From: DATKKK01 sp964354625
Lineage (GTDB): Archaea > Thermoproteota > Bathyarchaeia > Bathyarchaeales > Bathycorpusculaceae
Length of the DNA: 64,000 nucleotides
NCBI GenBank assembly: GCA_964354625.1
Contig: CAYHAK010000001.1
Span: forward strand, 26,188-90,187
Direction: 5' to 3'
This document shows, one piece after another, positions 57,727 through 64,000 of this stretch (positions are counted from its first letter, which is position 1; each line of letters opens with the position of its first letter). The notes under the pieces are model-generated. The model did not search any database. It had not been told where the DNA came from and saw nothing but the letters and a program-made list of their open reading frames with translations. The position numbers were made by a program, and so were the translations under genes.

Positions 57727-57894
57727 CGTCTAGCCTTCTTGCCTGCGCTGTGTCAGGTATTCGTTTTGCAGTCCATTTTAAGGTTTGCAGTGGGAAAATA
57801 GAAAGAGTGGAGAGCTCTCCCGCATTTTCCCCTTTTTTCTCTGTTTTGGCAGTTCGGTCTAGCTGCTTGCATTGATCATGTCTCTTTCTCGCTG

Positions 57895-57905
57895 TAGCGC
57901 GCGCG
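57895..57905. repeat. TAGCGCGCGCG motif before the TPR-like gene
   Basis: Copy with TA flank, 8 bp before the TTG start at 57913. Confidence 0.6.
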
Positions 57906-57912
57906 AATACCT

Positions 57913-58233
57913 TTGTCAGAAGCTTACGGCACGAGAATTGCAGTTGCAGCAATCCGAGTTCTCACAATTTCTAATTGTCGCATTGTTTATGGTAGCAACA
58001 GCGCACGCGCTAATCTGGAGCGATTTCTGGAAGACAAAGAAGACCGCGCCTATGTCGACGCGTGGACGGCAGTCGCAGAAGCATTCTCCGAAATGAAAAT
58101 AGCAGACAAAGCAGCATACTACTACAGGAAAGTCCTTGAAATCAGTCCGAATATGATCGAGCTACTCAAAAGACAAGCAAGAACTGGCGACATACCTAGA
58201 GAAATCGCGGCCGCGGCACTAAAAGAGCTATGA
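57913..58233 (+). CDS. Small TPR-like helical protein with doubtful 5' end
   Basis: The last 75 residues look real: LERFLEDKEDRAYVDAWTAVAEAFSEMKIADKAAYYYRKVLEISPNMIELL (parts) is TPR-like helix pairing. The first 30 residues are less convincing and contain GCGCACGCGCTAA (58001-58013), a variant of the dispersed motif, at the point where sense begins. The start (TTG 57913) is therefore uncertain, and the gene may be a truncated remnant. Confidence 0.55.
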   Translation: MSEAYGTRIAVAAIRVLTISNCRIVYGSNSARANLERFLEDKEDRAYVDAWTAVAEAFSEMKIADKAAYYYRKVLEISPNMIELLKRQARTGDIPREIAAAALKEL

Positions 58234-58699
58234 AGGGTAGCGCGCGCTTTCTTAGTTTAATAGCTTTTCCTGCCATGAGCGCACGGGATTGCTTAGGATC
58301 GTTCTAGGGTTTCGCGGGTCTTCAAAAGCGTTGGAAACCTCAGGAATAGACTTGCTGCAACTGGCAATAGGATGAGAATAGTTGGACTGACAGCTTGATA
58401 CAGTATTCCTCCTACAGCGCGCTATTGAAATGCCGGAAAATCCCCTGTTCCAGCCTTCTATCTCTCAGTCGTCGACAGGGTTGGGTTGGTTTGGTTGGAT
58501 GAAACTTTAGCGCGCGCGTTAGTCAACTGGCTAGATGCGCTTGCATATAGTTACAGATGAACCAGATTTGAATCAACCACCGCGCGCGCTTAGAGTTCGC
58601 TAGAGGAAAAGAAGAATTCAAGAACTCCGGAGAATCAATACTGGAGAAGACAGCCTAGTCCATGAAACATGTCACACTTAGAACACATGAAGCCGCAAC
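58234..58699. other. 465-bp non-coding stretch with four GC-alternating motifs
   Basis: Motif copies at 58240-58247 (TAG flank), 58417-58422 (CTATT flank), 58510-58518 (TTTA and TTAG flanks) and 58581-58589 (TTAG flank). No coding frame or RNA gene seen. Confidence 0.6.
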
Positions 58700-59689
58700 C
58701 TACTGGGCTAATCTAAGCCTTTGCACATCCTTGTCGCTCGGACGCGTGATCTCCATAATCCTGTCGAACTCTTTCCTGCCAAACCGCACTGGCACGACAC
58801 CGTCTTTCCTGTCACAGTAGTAAGCAGTCAACCCAGCTGTCTTCCTAACCGCCGCCTCCGTCTTTGGTCCCTGCAACAAAGTAACAGGACTTCCGCAATC
58901 TTGAGCCTCAAAGAAAAAATCGCTCTTCGTCTTCATCCGGACCAGAAGCTTGTTCTCAACCTCGTTCCTGCCAACCACGATCTTGTTCTTGCCCGATCTG
59001 AAATGACGCCCGACCTTAAGTAGCTGAACATCTCTAACCGACACCTTCTCTTTATGAAGGAACAAATCCCTCAGTCTACATGCAAACTCTCTGTCCGTCA
59101 ATAGGCACCCTCCGCTTGGGCACGAATAGGCAGTCACATTCAGTTCGTCGGCCAGTTTAAACTGGTTCTTCCTAGACCTACCAGCAATGCCCAGAAATGC
59201 TTCTCTCTTCAACAACCCCTTCCTTTCAGCCTCCGTTATCGGCAGAAGCTTTGCGGAAAGCGGTCTAACGATCTTCCCCTTCAAACCAGCCTCCTCCTCT
59301 ATCAGACCCAACGTCCTGACGTGCTGAGACATCGGACGCTGCCCAACAACTTCACCAGTAAAAATGAAGGATGCACTCGTCTTCTCCGCATATTCCTTAG
59401 CCTTCGTCAGCATGAAGATTCTACAATCAATGCATGGATTCATGTTCTTTCCATAACCAAACCGCGGTGCCCTAACCATTCTCAGATACTCGTCGCCCAC
59501 GCTGATCATCTTCAGGGGCACACCGAGGCTCTTGGCGGCTTCGACTGCTCCGCACCCTCCCTTCTTACATAGACAGAACGGTGAAACGAAATTCACGGCC
59601 TCAACGCTTATGCCCTGATTCTGCACAAGCTTCACGGCCAGCGCACTATCTAATCCACCTGACAGAAGCCCAATGGCTTTCACATTCAT
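58700..59689 (-). CDS. PP-loop tRNA thiolation-like protein
   Basis: From ATG 59689 (NVKAIGLLSGGLDSALAVKL): a PP-loop SGGLDS at the N-terminus, CLCKKGGCGAVEAAKSLGVPLK, PCIDCRIFMLTKAKE (CxxC), GEVVGQRPMSQH, SCPSGGCLLTD, then a C-terminal domain (about 215-325, FRSGKNKIVVGRNEVENKLLV, NFACT-R/DUF814-like). This is the archaeal MnmA/ThiI-like family that thiolates tRNA or a related target. ATG 59704 is five codons upstream. It lies 28 bp from fdhD on the same strand. Confidence 0.78.
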   Translation of the reverse strand: MNVKAIGLLSGGLDSALAVKLVQNQGISVEAVNFVSPFCLCKKGGCGAVEAAKSLGVPLKMISVGDEYLRMVRAPRFGYGKNMNPCIDCRIFMLTKAKEYAEKTSASFIFTGEVVGQRPMSQHVRTLGLIEEEAGLKGKIVRPLSAKLLPITEAERKGLLKREAFLGIAGRSRKNQFKLADELNVTAYSCPSGGCLLTDREFACRLRDLFLHKEKVSVRDVQLLKVGRHFRSGKNKIVVGRNEVENKLLVRMKTKSDFFFEAQDCGSPVTLLQGPKTEAAVRKTAGLTAYYCDRKDGVVPVRFGRKEFDRIMEITRPSDKDVQRLRLAQ

Positions 59690-59717
59690 AGCTCGACCTT
59701 TCATCGTTCACAGCATC

Positions 59718-60527
59718 CTATTTGGAACAGCGAGCCTCAGAAACCTCGATTCTCTCCGGATGACTGTAAACGTTCATTCTGGGTTCTCTAACGAAACAGG
59801 CAAGCGTCACTCCAGTCTTCCTAGCGGCAATCACGCCAGAAGATATCGGACTCGCAATTGAAGCTATTATTGGTACCCCCACTCTTGCAGCCTTCAGAAC
59901 CATGTTCGCAGGTTGCCTGCCACTACTCACAATCACGCATCGTGAAAAGTCTGATTGTTTCAGCGCAGCAGCTCCAATGACCTTGTCCACGGCATTGTGT
60001 CTTCCGATGTCCTCAGCAAACGCAACCAACTTGCCCCCTTCAGAAATCGCGGCCGAATGCGTGCCGCCGGTCTGTTTGAACACCTTCGCATTCAGGTTAA
60101 GAACCCTAACAAACCGAAACAAATCCTCAACGCGAATCCTATATCGCGATCTGCAAAAAGGTCTGTTGCGTCGATCCTTCAAAAAAACAAAATTCGCTCT
60201 TATTGAGCCACACGCAGAATCGATCGGTTCCCTAATCGCCGCAAGTCTAAGCCGATTCTCTGCTTTTCGATCGCACTCGACTCTAACACAATTTCGTCTC
60301 ACTTCAATGCCTGTTATCTCCTGAGGCGATCTGATGATAGCCTCGCTCATGAGCCATCCGACGGCTAGCTGTTTCAACTGTCTCGGCAGACAGAACAACA
60401 TGATCTTATGCTTACCGTTGACGATTATGGTGATTGAAGTTTCAACCGCTGCCATGTCCTCTTCGCGTCGGATGCTCTGTTCCTGCACGTTGACTTTGAG
60501 AACCCGTATTTTTGCTGTTGAGGGCAT
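59718..60527 (-). CDS. fdhD: Formate dehydrogenase accessory sulfurtransferase FdhD
   Basis: FdhD family: EEDMAAVETSITIIVNGK, GWLMSEAIIRSPQEI, KQTGGTHSAAISEGG, EDIGRHNAVDKVIGAA, VSSGRQPANMVLKAARVGVPIIASIASPISSGVIAA (parts). It transfers sulfur to the molybdenum/tungsten pterin cofactor of formate dehydrogenases. The loop that carries Cys in the E. coli protein reads KVFKQTGGTH here, without a nearby CxxC. ATG 60527 is chosen (PSTAKIRVLKVN); an upstream ATG 60569 exists. No formate dehydrogenase gene is in the window. Confidence 0.87.
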   Translation of the reverse strand: MPSTAKIRVLKVNVQEQSIRREEDMAAVETSITIIVNGKHKIMLFCLPRQLKQLAVGWLMSEAIIRSPQEITGIEVRRNCVRVECDRKAENRLRLAAIREPIDSACGSIRANFVFLKDRRNRPFCRSRYRIRVEDLFRFVRVLNLNAKVFKQTGGTHSAAISEGGKLVAFAEDIGRHNAVDKVIGAAALKQSDFSRCVIVSSGRQPANMVLKAARVGVPIIASIASPISSGVIAARKTGVTLACFVREPRMNVYSHPERIEVSEARCSK

Positions 60528-60617
60528 CGCGAATCCCAAACCAACAACGATCTGCGCCTTAAAAAACACGCGGAAAGATGACTCGCAAAATCAAACGTAC
60601 GCGCGCGCCGCAAGTGA

Positions 60618-60719
60618 TTTGCGTGTCAAAATTCTCCTGAAGTCTGCCAACTCATCGAAACAGGTTTCGAATACGTCTGCGACTACAATGGAAACAAAAT
60701 CTTCAGAAAACGAAAATGA
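60618..60719 (+). pseudogene. C-terminal remnant of a tyrosine integrase
   Basis: A 33-codon frame after a TGA (60615-60617) reads SPEVCQLIETGFEYVCDY and ends NGNKIFRKRK before TGA 60717-60719. The pattern VCxLIExGFEYVxxxxGxKIFRKRK is the C-terminal end of many archaeal tyrosine recombinases as I know them. Coding sense stops upstream at the GCGCGCGC motif (60601-60608). It lies 57 bp from a tRNA 3'-half-like sequence, the usual attachment target of such integrases. Confidence 0.6.
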
Positions 60720-60776
60720 CGACCATTACAAAAAGATCTTTAAGAGGACCGGGAATCAGTGAAAATGATGTTGAAG

Positions 60777-60812
60777 TGGACTGGGGGGGATTTGAACCCC
60801 ACCCCAAGCGGA
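60777..60812 (-). tRNA. tRNA 3'-half-like sequence (positions 38-73)
   Basis: On the minus strand the 36 bases match the standard lengths of a tRNA from position 38 to 73: CCGCT (39-43), TGGGG (variable), TGGGG-TTCAAAT-CCCCC (T arm, four of five pairs), CCAGTCC and A73. No complementary GGACTGG 5' half is found within about 150 bp on either side. It may be the 3' exon of a split or long-intron tRNA, or the attachment-site remnant left by integration. A minus-strand TATA-like CTATAATG lies near 60859-60866, and on the plus strand a T7 run follows at 60833-60839. Confidence 0.45.
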
Positions 60813-60865
60813 GATGTCACCCGCAACTCCCCTTTTTTTCTTCTGTTTGATCGGTGCATTATAGA

Positions 60866-60873
60866 GCGCGCGC
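60866..60873. repeat. GCGCGCGC motif beside the tRNA-like element
   Basis: Copy of the dispersed motif in the 66-bp space between the tRNA-like element and the GNAT gene. Confidence 0.55.
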
Positions 60874-60877
60874 TTGT

Positions 60878-61936
60878 TCACATTTCAAAGGCATCAATAT
60901 AGATATTCTTCTCTCTGAGATTGGCAAGTCTTTCTTGCTTGAGCGATTTGACGAAGAAGTGCAGTTTCCCTTTTGTGTGTGCAAATTTAGAAAGAACTGC
61001 AGCTATGGAGCTCTTCGGGTCTACTGTTGAGTGAATGAAGTTGATTTTGTTTTCCAGAGCAATATTGAGAATGTTTTTGATCAACTCCGTCATGTTCTCG
61101 GGGTTCCTGTACGCCATGATCGTCAAATTGTAGCTCAGGAGTGGTTCGCCCAGTTTGGGAATATGGGGCACTTTGGCAAATATGCCCGCCAGTCTTATCA
61201 GATACGTCTGTGCCTTCAGCTTCCAATCCAGTTTCTCTACGATATACTTCCTCACTTTGTCGTATTCCCAATACCCTAGAACAGCTTCGATCTTGCCATT
61301 GTCCTCGAGGACAAGGATGTTGTGAAAGTCAAAGTGTGGTATCCTCCTGAGAGACTCCAGAAAATCCTTCGGTTTTGAGGGAGCAAAGAAGTTGTAATTG
61401 CTATATGTCTCGTCAATTAGGTCCGTCACAGCTTCAACATCGGTCTCATTCATCACCCTTATTGCTTCTGCCCTAACAGTCTTATGTCTCTTGTAAGGCA
61501 TCAAAGAAAATGTAGTGCCGTCTTTTACTTTCTCGAATCCCATTTTGGAAGCTAGGTTTGCTGAAGGAAGGTTGTCTTCGATTATGTCTAGGCGCAAAAG
61601 GTCGACGTCGTTACCTACTGCAATTTGTTCGATATGTCTTTGCAGCTTTTCAGCGATTCCTTTTCGTCTGTGGAGAGGGTCAACCATTAAACCATATTCA
61701 TAGGCAGTTCTAACCTGTTTGCCTTCAACGCATGTTTCGTTGACTGCAAACGCGCAAGAGCCAATTATGGCGTCATTCTCAGTCGCCACAAAAACATGCC
61801 AGTCTTTGAATGGTCTAGAGCGAGCAAAATAGTCAGGCGAGCTGTCAACTCCTAGAACGAAGCTAGTGCCCATCGGACATTTCTTTTGAAGCTCAATAAG
61901 AGCGTGATTATCGCCTTCAACGGCCTCTCTAATCAA
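60878..61936 (-). CDS. GNAT N-acetyltransferase with a second GNAT-like half
   Basis: The first half (about 1-150) is a GNAT domain with YEYGLMVDPLHRRKGIAEKLQRHIE, the acetyl-CoA loop being HRRKGIAEKL. The second half (about 160-350) repeats a GNAT-like layout without a clear CoA loop. The frame extends to 62035; TTG 61936 (IREAVEGDNHALIEL) with GAGGG upstream and a TATA-like CTAAATATGC further up is the preferred start, giving 352 aa. Substrate unknown. Flanked by GCGCGCGC copies on both sides. Confidence 0.77.
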   Translation of the reverse strand: MIREAVEGDNHALIELQKKCPMGTSFVLGVDSSPDYFARSRPFKDWHVFVATENDAIIGSCAFAVNETCVEGKQVRTAYEYGLMVDPLHRRKGIAEKLQRHIEQIAVGNDVDLLRLDIIEDNLPSANLASKMGFEKVKDGTTFSLMPYKRHKTVRAEAIRVMNETDVEAVTDLIDETYSNYNFFAPSKPKDFLESLRRIPHFDFHNILVLEDNGKIEAVLGYWEYDKVRKYIVEKLDWKLKAQTYLIRLAGIFAKVPHIPKLGEPLLSYNLTIMAYRNPENMTELIKNILNIALENKINFIHSTVDPKSSIAAVLSKFAHTKGKLHFFVKSLKQERLANLREKNIYIDAFEM

Positions 61937-62016
61937 TATTATAGTGATCCCTCGACTGCAGCTCTTACCAAGTAAGCCAGAGAGCATATTTAGCGTTGAC
62001 GTTTGCACGAGTCTTA

Positions 62017-62146
62017 GCGCGCGCCCACTCTGCAACGTTTTCTTTAATGCATTAAACCTGCGTTGTCAGGCGGGCGCTGTGGGTTCAGTGAAGGTACTCT
62101 CTGCTGTTTTGTTTCCTTAAGTACTAGTTTTTCCATTCGCGCGCGC
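62017..62146. repeat. Two GC-alternating motifs between GNAT and zinc-ribbon genes
   Basis: TTAGCGCGCGC (motif at 62017-62024) and CGCGCGCGCTAATAA (motif at 62138-62146) in the same divergent intergenic region, in opposite orientation with respect to their TTA/TAA flanks. Confidence 0.6.
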
Positions 62147-62202
62147 TAATAACTATCAGTTTAAATACGACATATACGAATCGGCATGATAAGGCGGGAA
62201 AC

Positions 62203-63012
62203 ATGTCATATTGCCGACAATGTAGAGCCGAGCTTCCTGAAGACGCGAATTTTTGTCCCGCTTGTGGAGCTCGAGTAATTTCAGAAACTAAGCCTATGGA
62301 AAGACATCATGTTTTGAAGGTAACTGGAAGGCCCAAGGTGGTCGTGGCAAATAATGCACCTGGATCAGTTAATGTGAAGTCTGGTTCTAAGGGCGAAGCA
62401 ACTGTTGATTTGGACTTGAGAGTACCTGAGGACTTGGACTGTAACATTTCACAAGATAACAATGTTGTAACGGTTAGTTGTCGTGTCAAAGCTGGTTTCT
62501 GGGGTTGGTCATCGTACATCTTCAGTACTGGACCAAGGGTTAACGTTCTTGTTTCGGTGCCTGCGGAATCGGATCTCGATCTTGAGACTCGAGCAGGTCG
62601 CATTGCAGTTGCTGGCGTGAAGGGCACTATCGTAGCAGAGTCTTCAGCAGGAACAGTTGAAATCCAAGACTGTAAAGGAGTAGTTAAAGCAAGATCCAGA
62701 GCTGGATCTGTGAGTTTTGAAAATGTAGATGGAGTTATTTCTGCTCGTAGTTCTGCAGGATCGATAAAATTCTCAAGTGTTTTGTCAAAGGGTGAAAGCT
62801 GGTTCAGAACGAGTGTTGGAAGTATTGACATATCGTTACGAGGTCAGCCTGATCTGACAGTAGAAGCATCAACAAGCTTAGGAAGCGTCAGATGTGTTCC
62901 AGAATTGACTGATGCTAGTCATACGCGAAATCAATACACAGGTCGTATTGGCGCTGGAACAGGAAGACTCATTGCGGAGACAAAGACTGGAAGCATAAGG
63001 ATCAATCACTAG
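62203..63012 (+). CDS. Zinc-ribbon protein with beta-helical DUF4097-like domain
   Basis: 269 aa. Residues 3-24 are a zinc ribbon (YCRQCRAELPEDANFCPACG). Residues about 60-269 form strands with repeated G/S-rich turns (ESSAGTVEIQDCKG, RSRAGSVSFENVDG, RSSAGSIKF, SVGSIDISL, SLGSVRCV, KTGSIRI), the pattern of the DUF4097/adhesin-like or bactofilin-like beta-solenoid. No signal peptide or membrane helix, so it is probably cytosolic. Function unknown; polymer or scaffold formation is possible. Confidence 0.72.
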   Translation: MSYCRQCRAELPEDANFCPACGARVISETKPMERHHVLKVTGRPKVVVANNAPGSVNVKSGSKGEATVDLDLRVPEDLDCNISQDNNVVTVSCRVKAGFWGWSSYIFSTGPRVNVLVSVPAESDLDLETRAGRIAVAGVKGTIVAESSAGTVEIQDCKGVVKARSRAGSVSFENVDGVISARSSAGSIKFSSVLSKGESWFRTSVGSIDISLRGQPDLTVEASTSLGSVRCVPELTDASHTRNQYTGRIGAGTGRLIAETKTGSIRINH

Positions 63013-63020
63013 ATTTGACT

Positions 63021-63028
63021 GCGCGCGC
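63021..63028. repeat. GCGCGCGC motif after the zinc-ribbon gene
   Basis: Copy of the dispersed motif 9 bp after the stop codon. Confidence 0.5.
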
Positions 63029-63068
63029 AAGGCTTATTTCTATTAGGGACTTCTCAGAACATGGGAAG

Positions 63069-63871
63069 ATGGAAATGGAAGACTTGCCAAAGGGATTGGC
63101 ATCATCTAACGCAAGCAAAATAGCGAAAAGGCTGGAATCCGTTTCTGGCGGTAGAATATTGGATGTTGCCACAGCCGGCGGAGGGTTTATTGATACTCTA
63201 ATGAAGACTTTGAAGGATTATGATTCTTTTGTGNNNNNNNNNNAGCCGCTTCAAAAAAGGAGATGGAATCTGCAAAGAAGCGGTTTGAAGGAAAGCCCGT
63301 GCGATTCTTTGAGATGAACGCCGAGACTTTGAAGTTCGAAGACGAGTCTTTTGACACTGTTTGCATGTCCCATTCTCTGCATCATCTTGCAAATATAGGC
63401 AAGGTGTTGGCCGAGATGAAGCGCGTACTGAAGAATGGTGGCAATTTCATACTTCAAGAGGCTTACTGTGATGGAGACCAGACTGAGGCGCAGAAAGCAG
63501 ATGAACTTGAGCATGAATGGTTAGCGCGGATCGATTCTTTGCTCGGCATCACCCATAACAAAACCCTCACCAAACAGAGAATCATGAACATAGTGAACAG
63601 TTTGGAGCTGAGAGAGCTGGAGGTCTTCGATTCTACGCATCCCGTCGACTGCCCATTCTGTAAGAGGAAACATGAGTGTGAAGATCCAAAGAATCAAGCA
63701 ACATTTCACAATTTGATTAAGGAGATTGATGATGCATTCAAAAGGATAGAGAACTACTCTGATCTGGAAACCCGAAATCGCCTGAAGGAAGAGGGAGAGA
63801 GAATCAAGGAAACAATAGCAAAGTCTGGTTCGGCATCAGCATCATATGTGTTCATTATTGGAAAAACATAA
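63069..63871 (+). CDS. Class I SAM-dependent methyltransferase, split by a 10-N gap
   Basis: From ATG 63069 (EMEDLPKGLASSNASKIAKRL) motif I RILDVATAGGGFIDTLM is on the left of ten N (63234-63243). The right part continues with FEMNAETLKFEDESFDTVCMSHSLHHL and VLAEMKRVLKNGGNFILQEAYCDGD, all in the order of one methyltransferase. Left and right frames differ, so the true gap length is not ten. The C-terminal third carries a CPFCKRKHEC cysteine set unusual for the UbiE-like family. Substrate unknown. Confidence 0.78.
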
Positions 63872-63890
63872 CATGTTTCTCAAAATGATA

Positions 63891-63950
63891 GTGCGGGGGT
63901 GGGGTTTGCACCCGGGGCTGAATGGTGATGTCTCCACTGTCTCCCGCAAA
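63891..63950 (-). other. Second tRNA-like element with reduced arms
   Basis: On the minus strand TGCGGGA (63943-63949) could pair with CCCCGCA (63892-63898), enclosing an AGTGG/CCATT hairpin around a GACATC loop and a weak GGG-TGCAAAC-CCC T-arm-like hairpin. The whole is about 58 nt with no room for a D arm. The 3' 36 bases line up with those of the element at 60777, as do the GACATC string and a leader reading GAAGA...AGGG...TTGCGGG. T-loop TGC instead of TTC and a poor T stem argue against a working tRNA. It may continue beyond the window. Confidence 0.3.
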
Positions 63951-64000
63951 ACCCTCTTCTTCTATTCTATTTTTCCTTTTGTAATGTTTCCGGCGGAACA

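Noticed and set aside
60334..60762. 142-aa plus-strand frame over fdhD and the integrase remnant
   Set aside because: The first part is antisense to fdhD, and the last part is in the wrong frame compared with the integrase tail.
1..64000. CRISPR array or cas genes
   Set aside because: No regularly spaced direct repeats of 24-40 bp and no Cas protein motif were seen.
1..64000. Insertion sequence or intact transposase
   Set aside because: No transposase-like protein and no IS-type terminal inverted repeats were recognised; the only recombinase trace is the integrase tail at 60618.

Overview
This window is archaeal chromosomal DNA. Evidence: a 20-gene ribosomal-protein/SecY block carrying archaeal-only members (S4e, L32e, L19e, L34e and RNase P subunit Rnp1 between L29 and S17), Alba, a diphthamide amidase, a radical-SAM tetraether lipid synthase, BRE/TATA-type promoters, and frequent GTG/TTG starts. 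The gene content (Hdr/MvhD-like electron modules, beta-oxidation with Etf, complete hypFCDE) fits a TACK-type anaerobic archaeon, most plausibly a member of Bathyarchaeia; that placement is inference. Two runs of N and one 55-bp duplication at a gap show that this is a draft assembly.

Layout. 0-4.4 kb: Dph6, a secreted/anchored protein behind two palindromic operators, a membrane-linked winged-helix regulator, then a 1.2-kb gene-poor stretch. 4.4-13.6 kb: a redox cluster (NfnB-like and NfnA-like flavoproteins, a double ferredoxin-MvhD protein, a thioredoxin-reductase-like enzyme, a fused HdrC/HdrB-like protein and a divergent 787-aa HdrA) that looks like a flavin-based electron-bifurcation toolkit, plus a tiny HExxH protein. 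13.6-17.2 kb: a gap-disrupted DsrE-like gene, a flavin reductase and a frameshifted membrane hydrolase. 17.2-28 kb: etfBA, two acyl-CoA dehydrogenases, hydroxyacyl-CoA dehydrogenase, enoyl-CoA hydratase, thiolase with its DUF35 partner, and an acyl-CoA synthetase, i.e. a near-complete fatty-acyl/short-chain beta-oxidation (or reverse) route whose Etf could feed the Hdr/Nfn modules. 28-32 kb: RPA-like OB protein, Alba, DEAD-box helicase and tetraether lipid synthase. 32-38.3 kb: hypF-hypC-hypD, two membrane proteins and a divergent hypE ending in the catalytic PRIC tail; no hydrogenase subunit is in the window.

38.4-50.8 kb: ribosomal operon from L22 to cytidylate kinase, mostly with start/stop overlaps, interrupted by an Hsp20-like gene between L30 and L15. 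50.8-64 kb: an accessory, intergenic-rich region: zinc-finger protein, AbrB-type regulator with a palindromic operator, radical SAM protein, methyltransferase/glycosyltransferase pair, AIR-synthase-like protein with an ECF S-component, amidohydrolase, PP-loop protein, FdhD, an integrase C-terminal remnant beside a tRNA 3'-half-like sequence, GNAT, zinc-ribbon/beta-helix protein and a gap-split methyltransferase ending beside a second tRNA-like element.

The most striking unexplained signal is a dispersed GCGCGCGC palindrome, commonly flanked by TTA/TAA or TA, that recurs in most of the longer intergenic spaces and sits at the edge of several degraded genes. Other notable points: an ACG codon exactly where the second acyl-CoA dehydrogenase should start, paired palindromic operators next to two regulators, charged low-complexity tails on several ribosomal proteins, and tRNA-half-like elements. 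No search or folding program was run; family calls rest on motif recognition.
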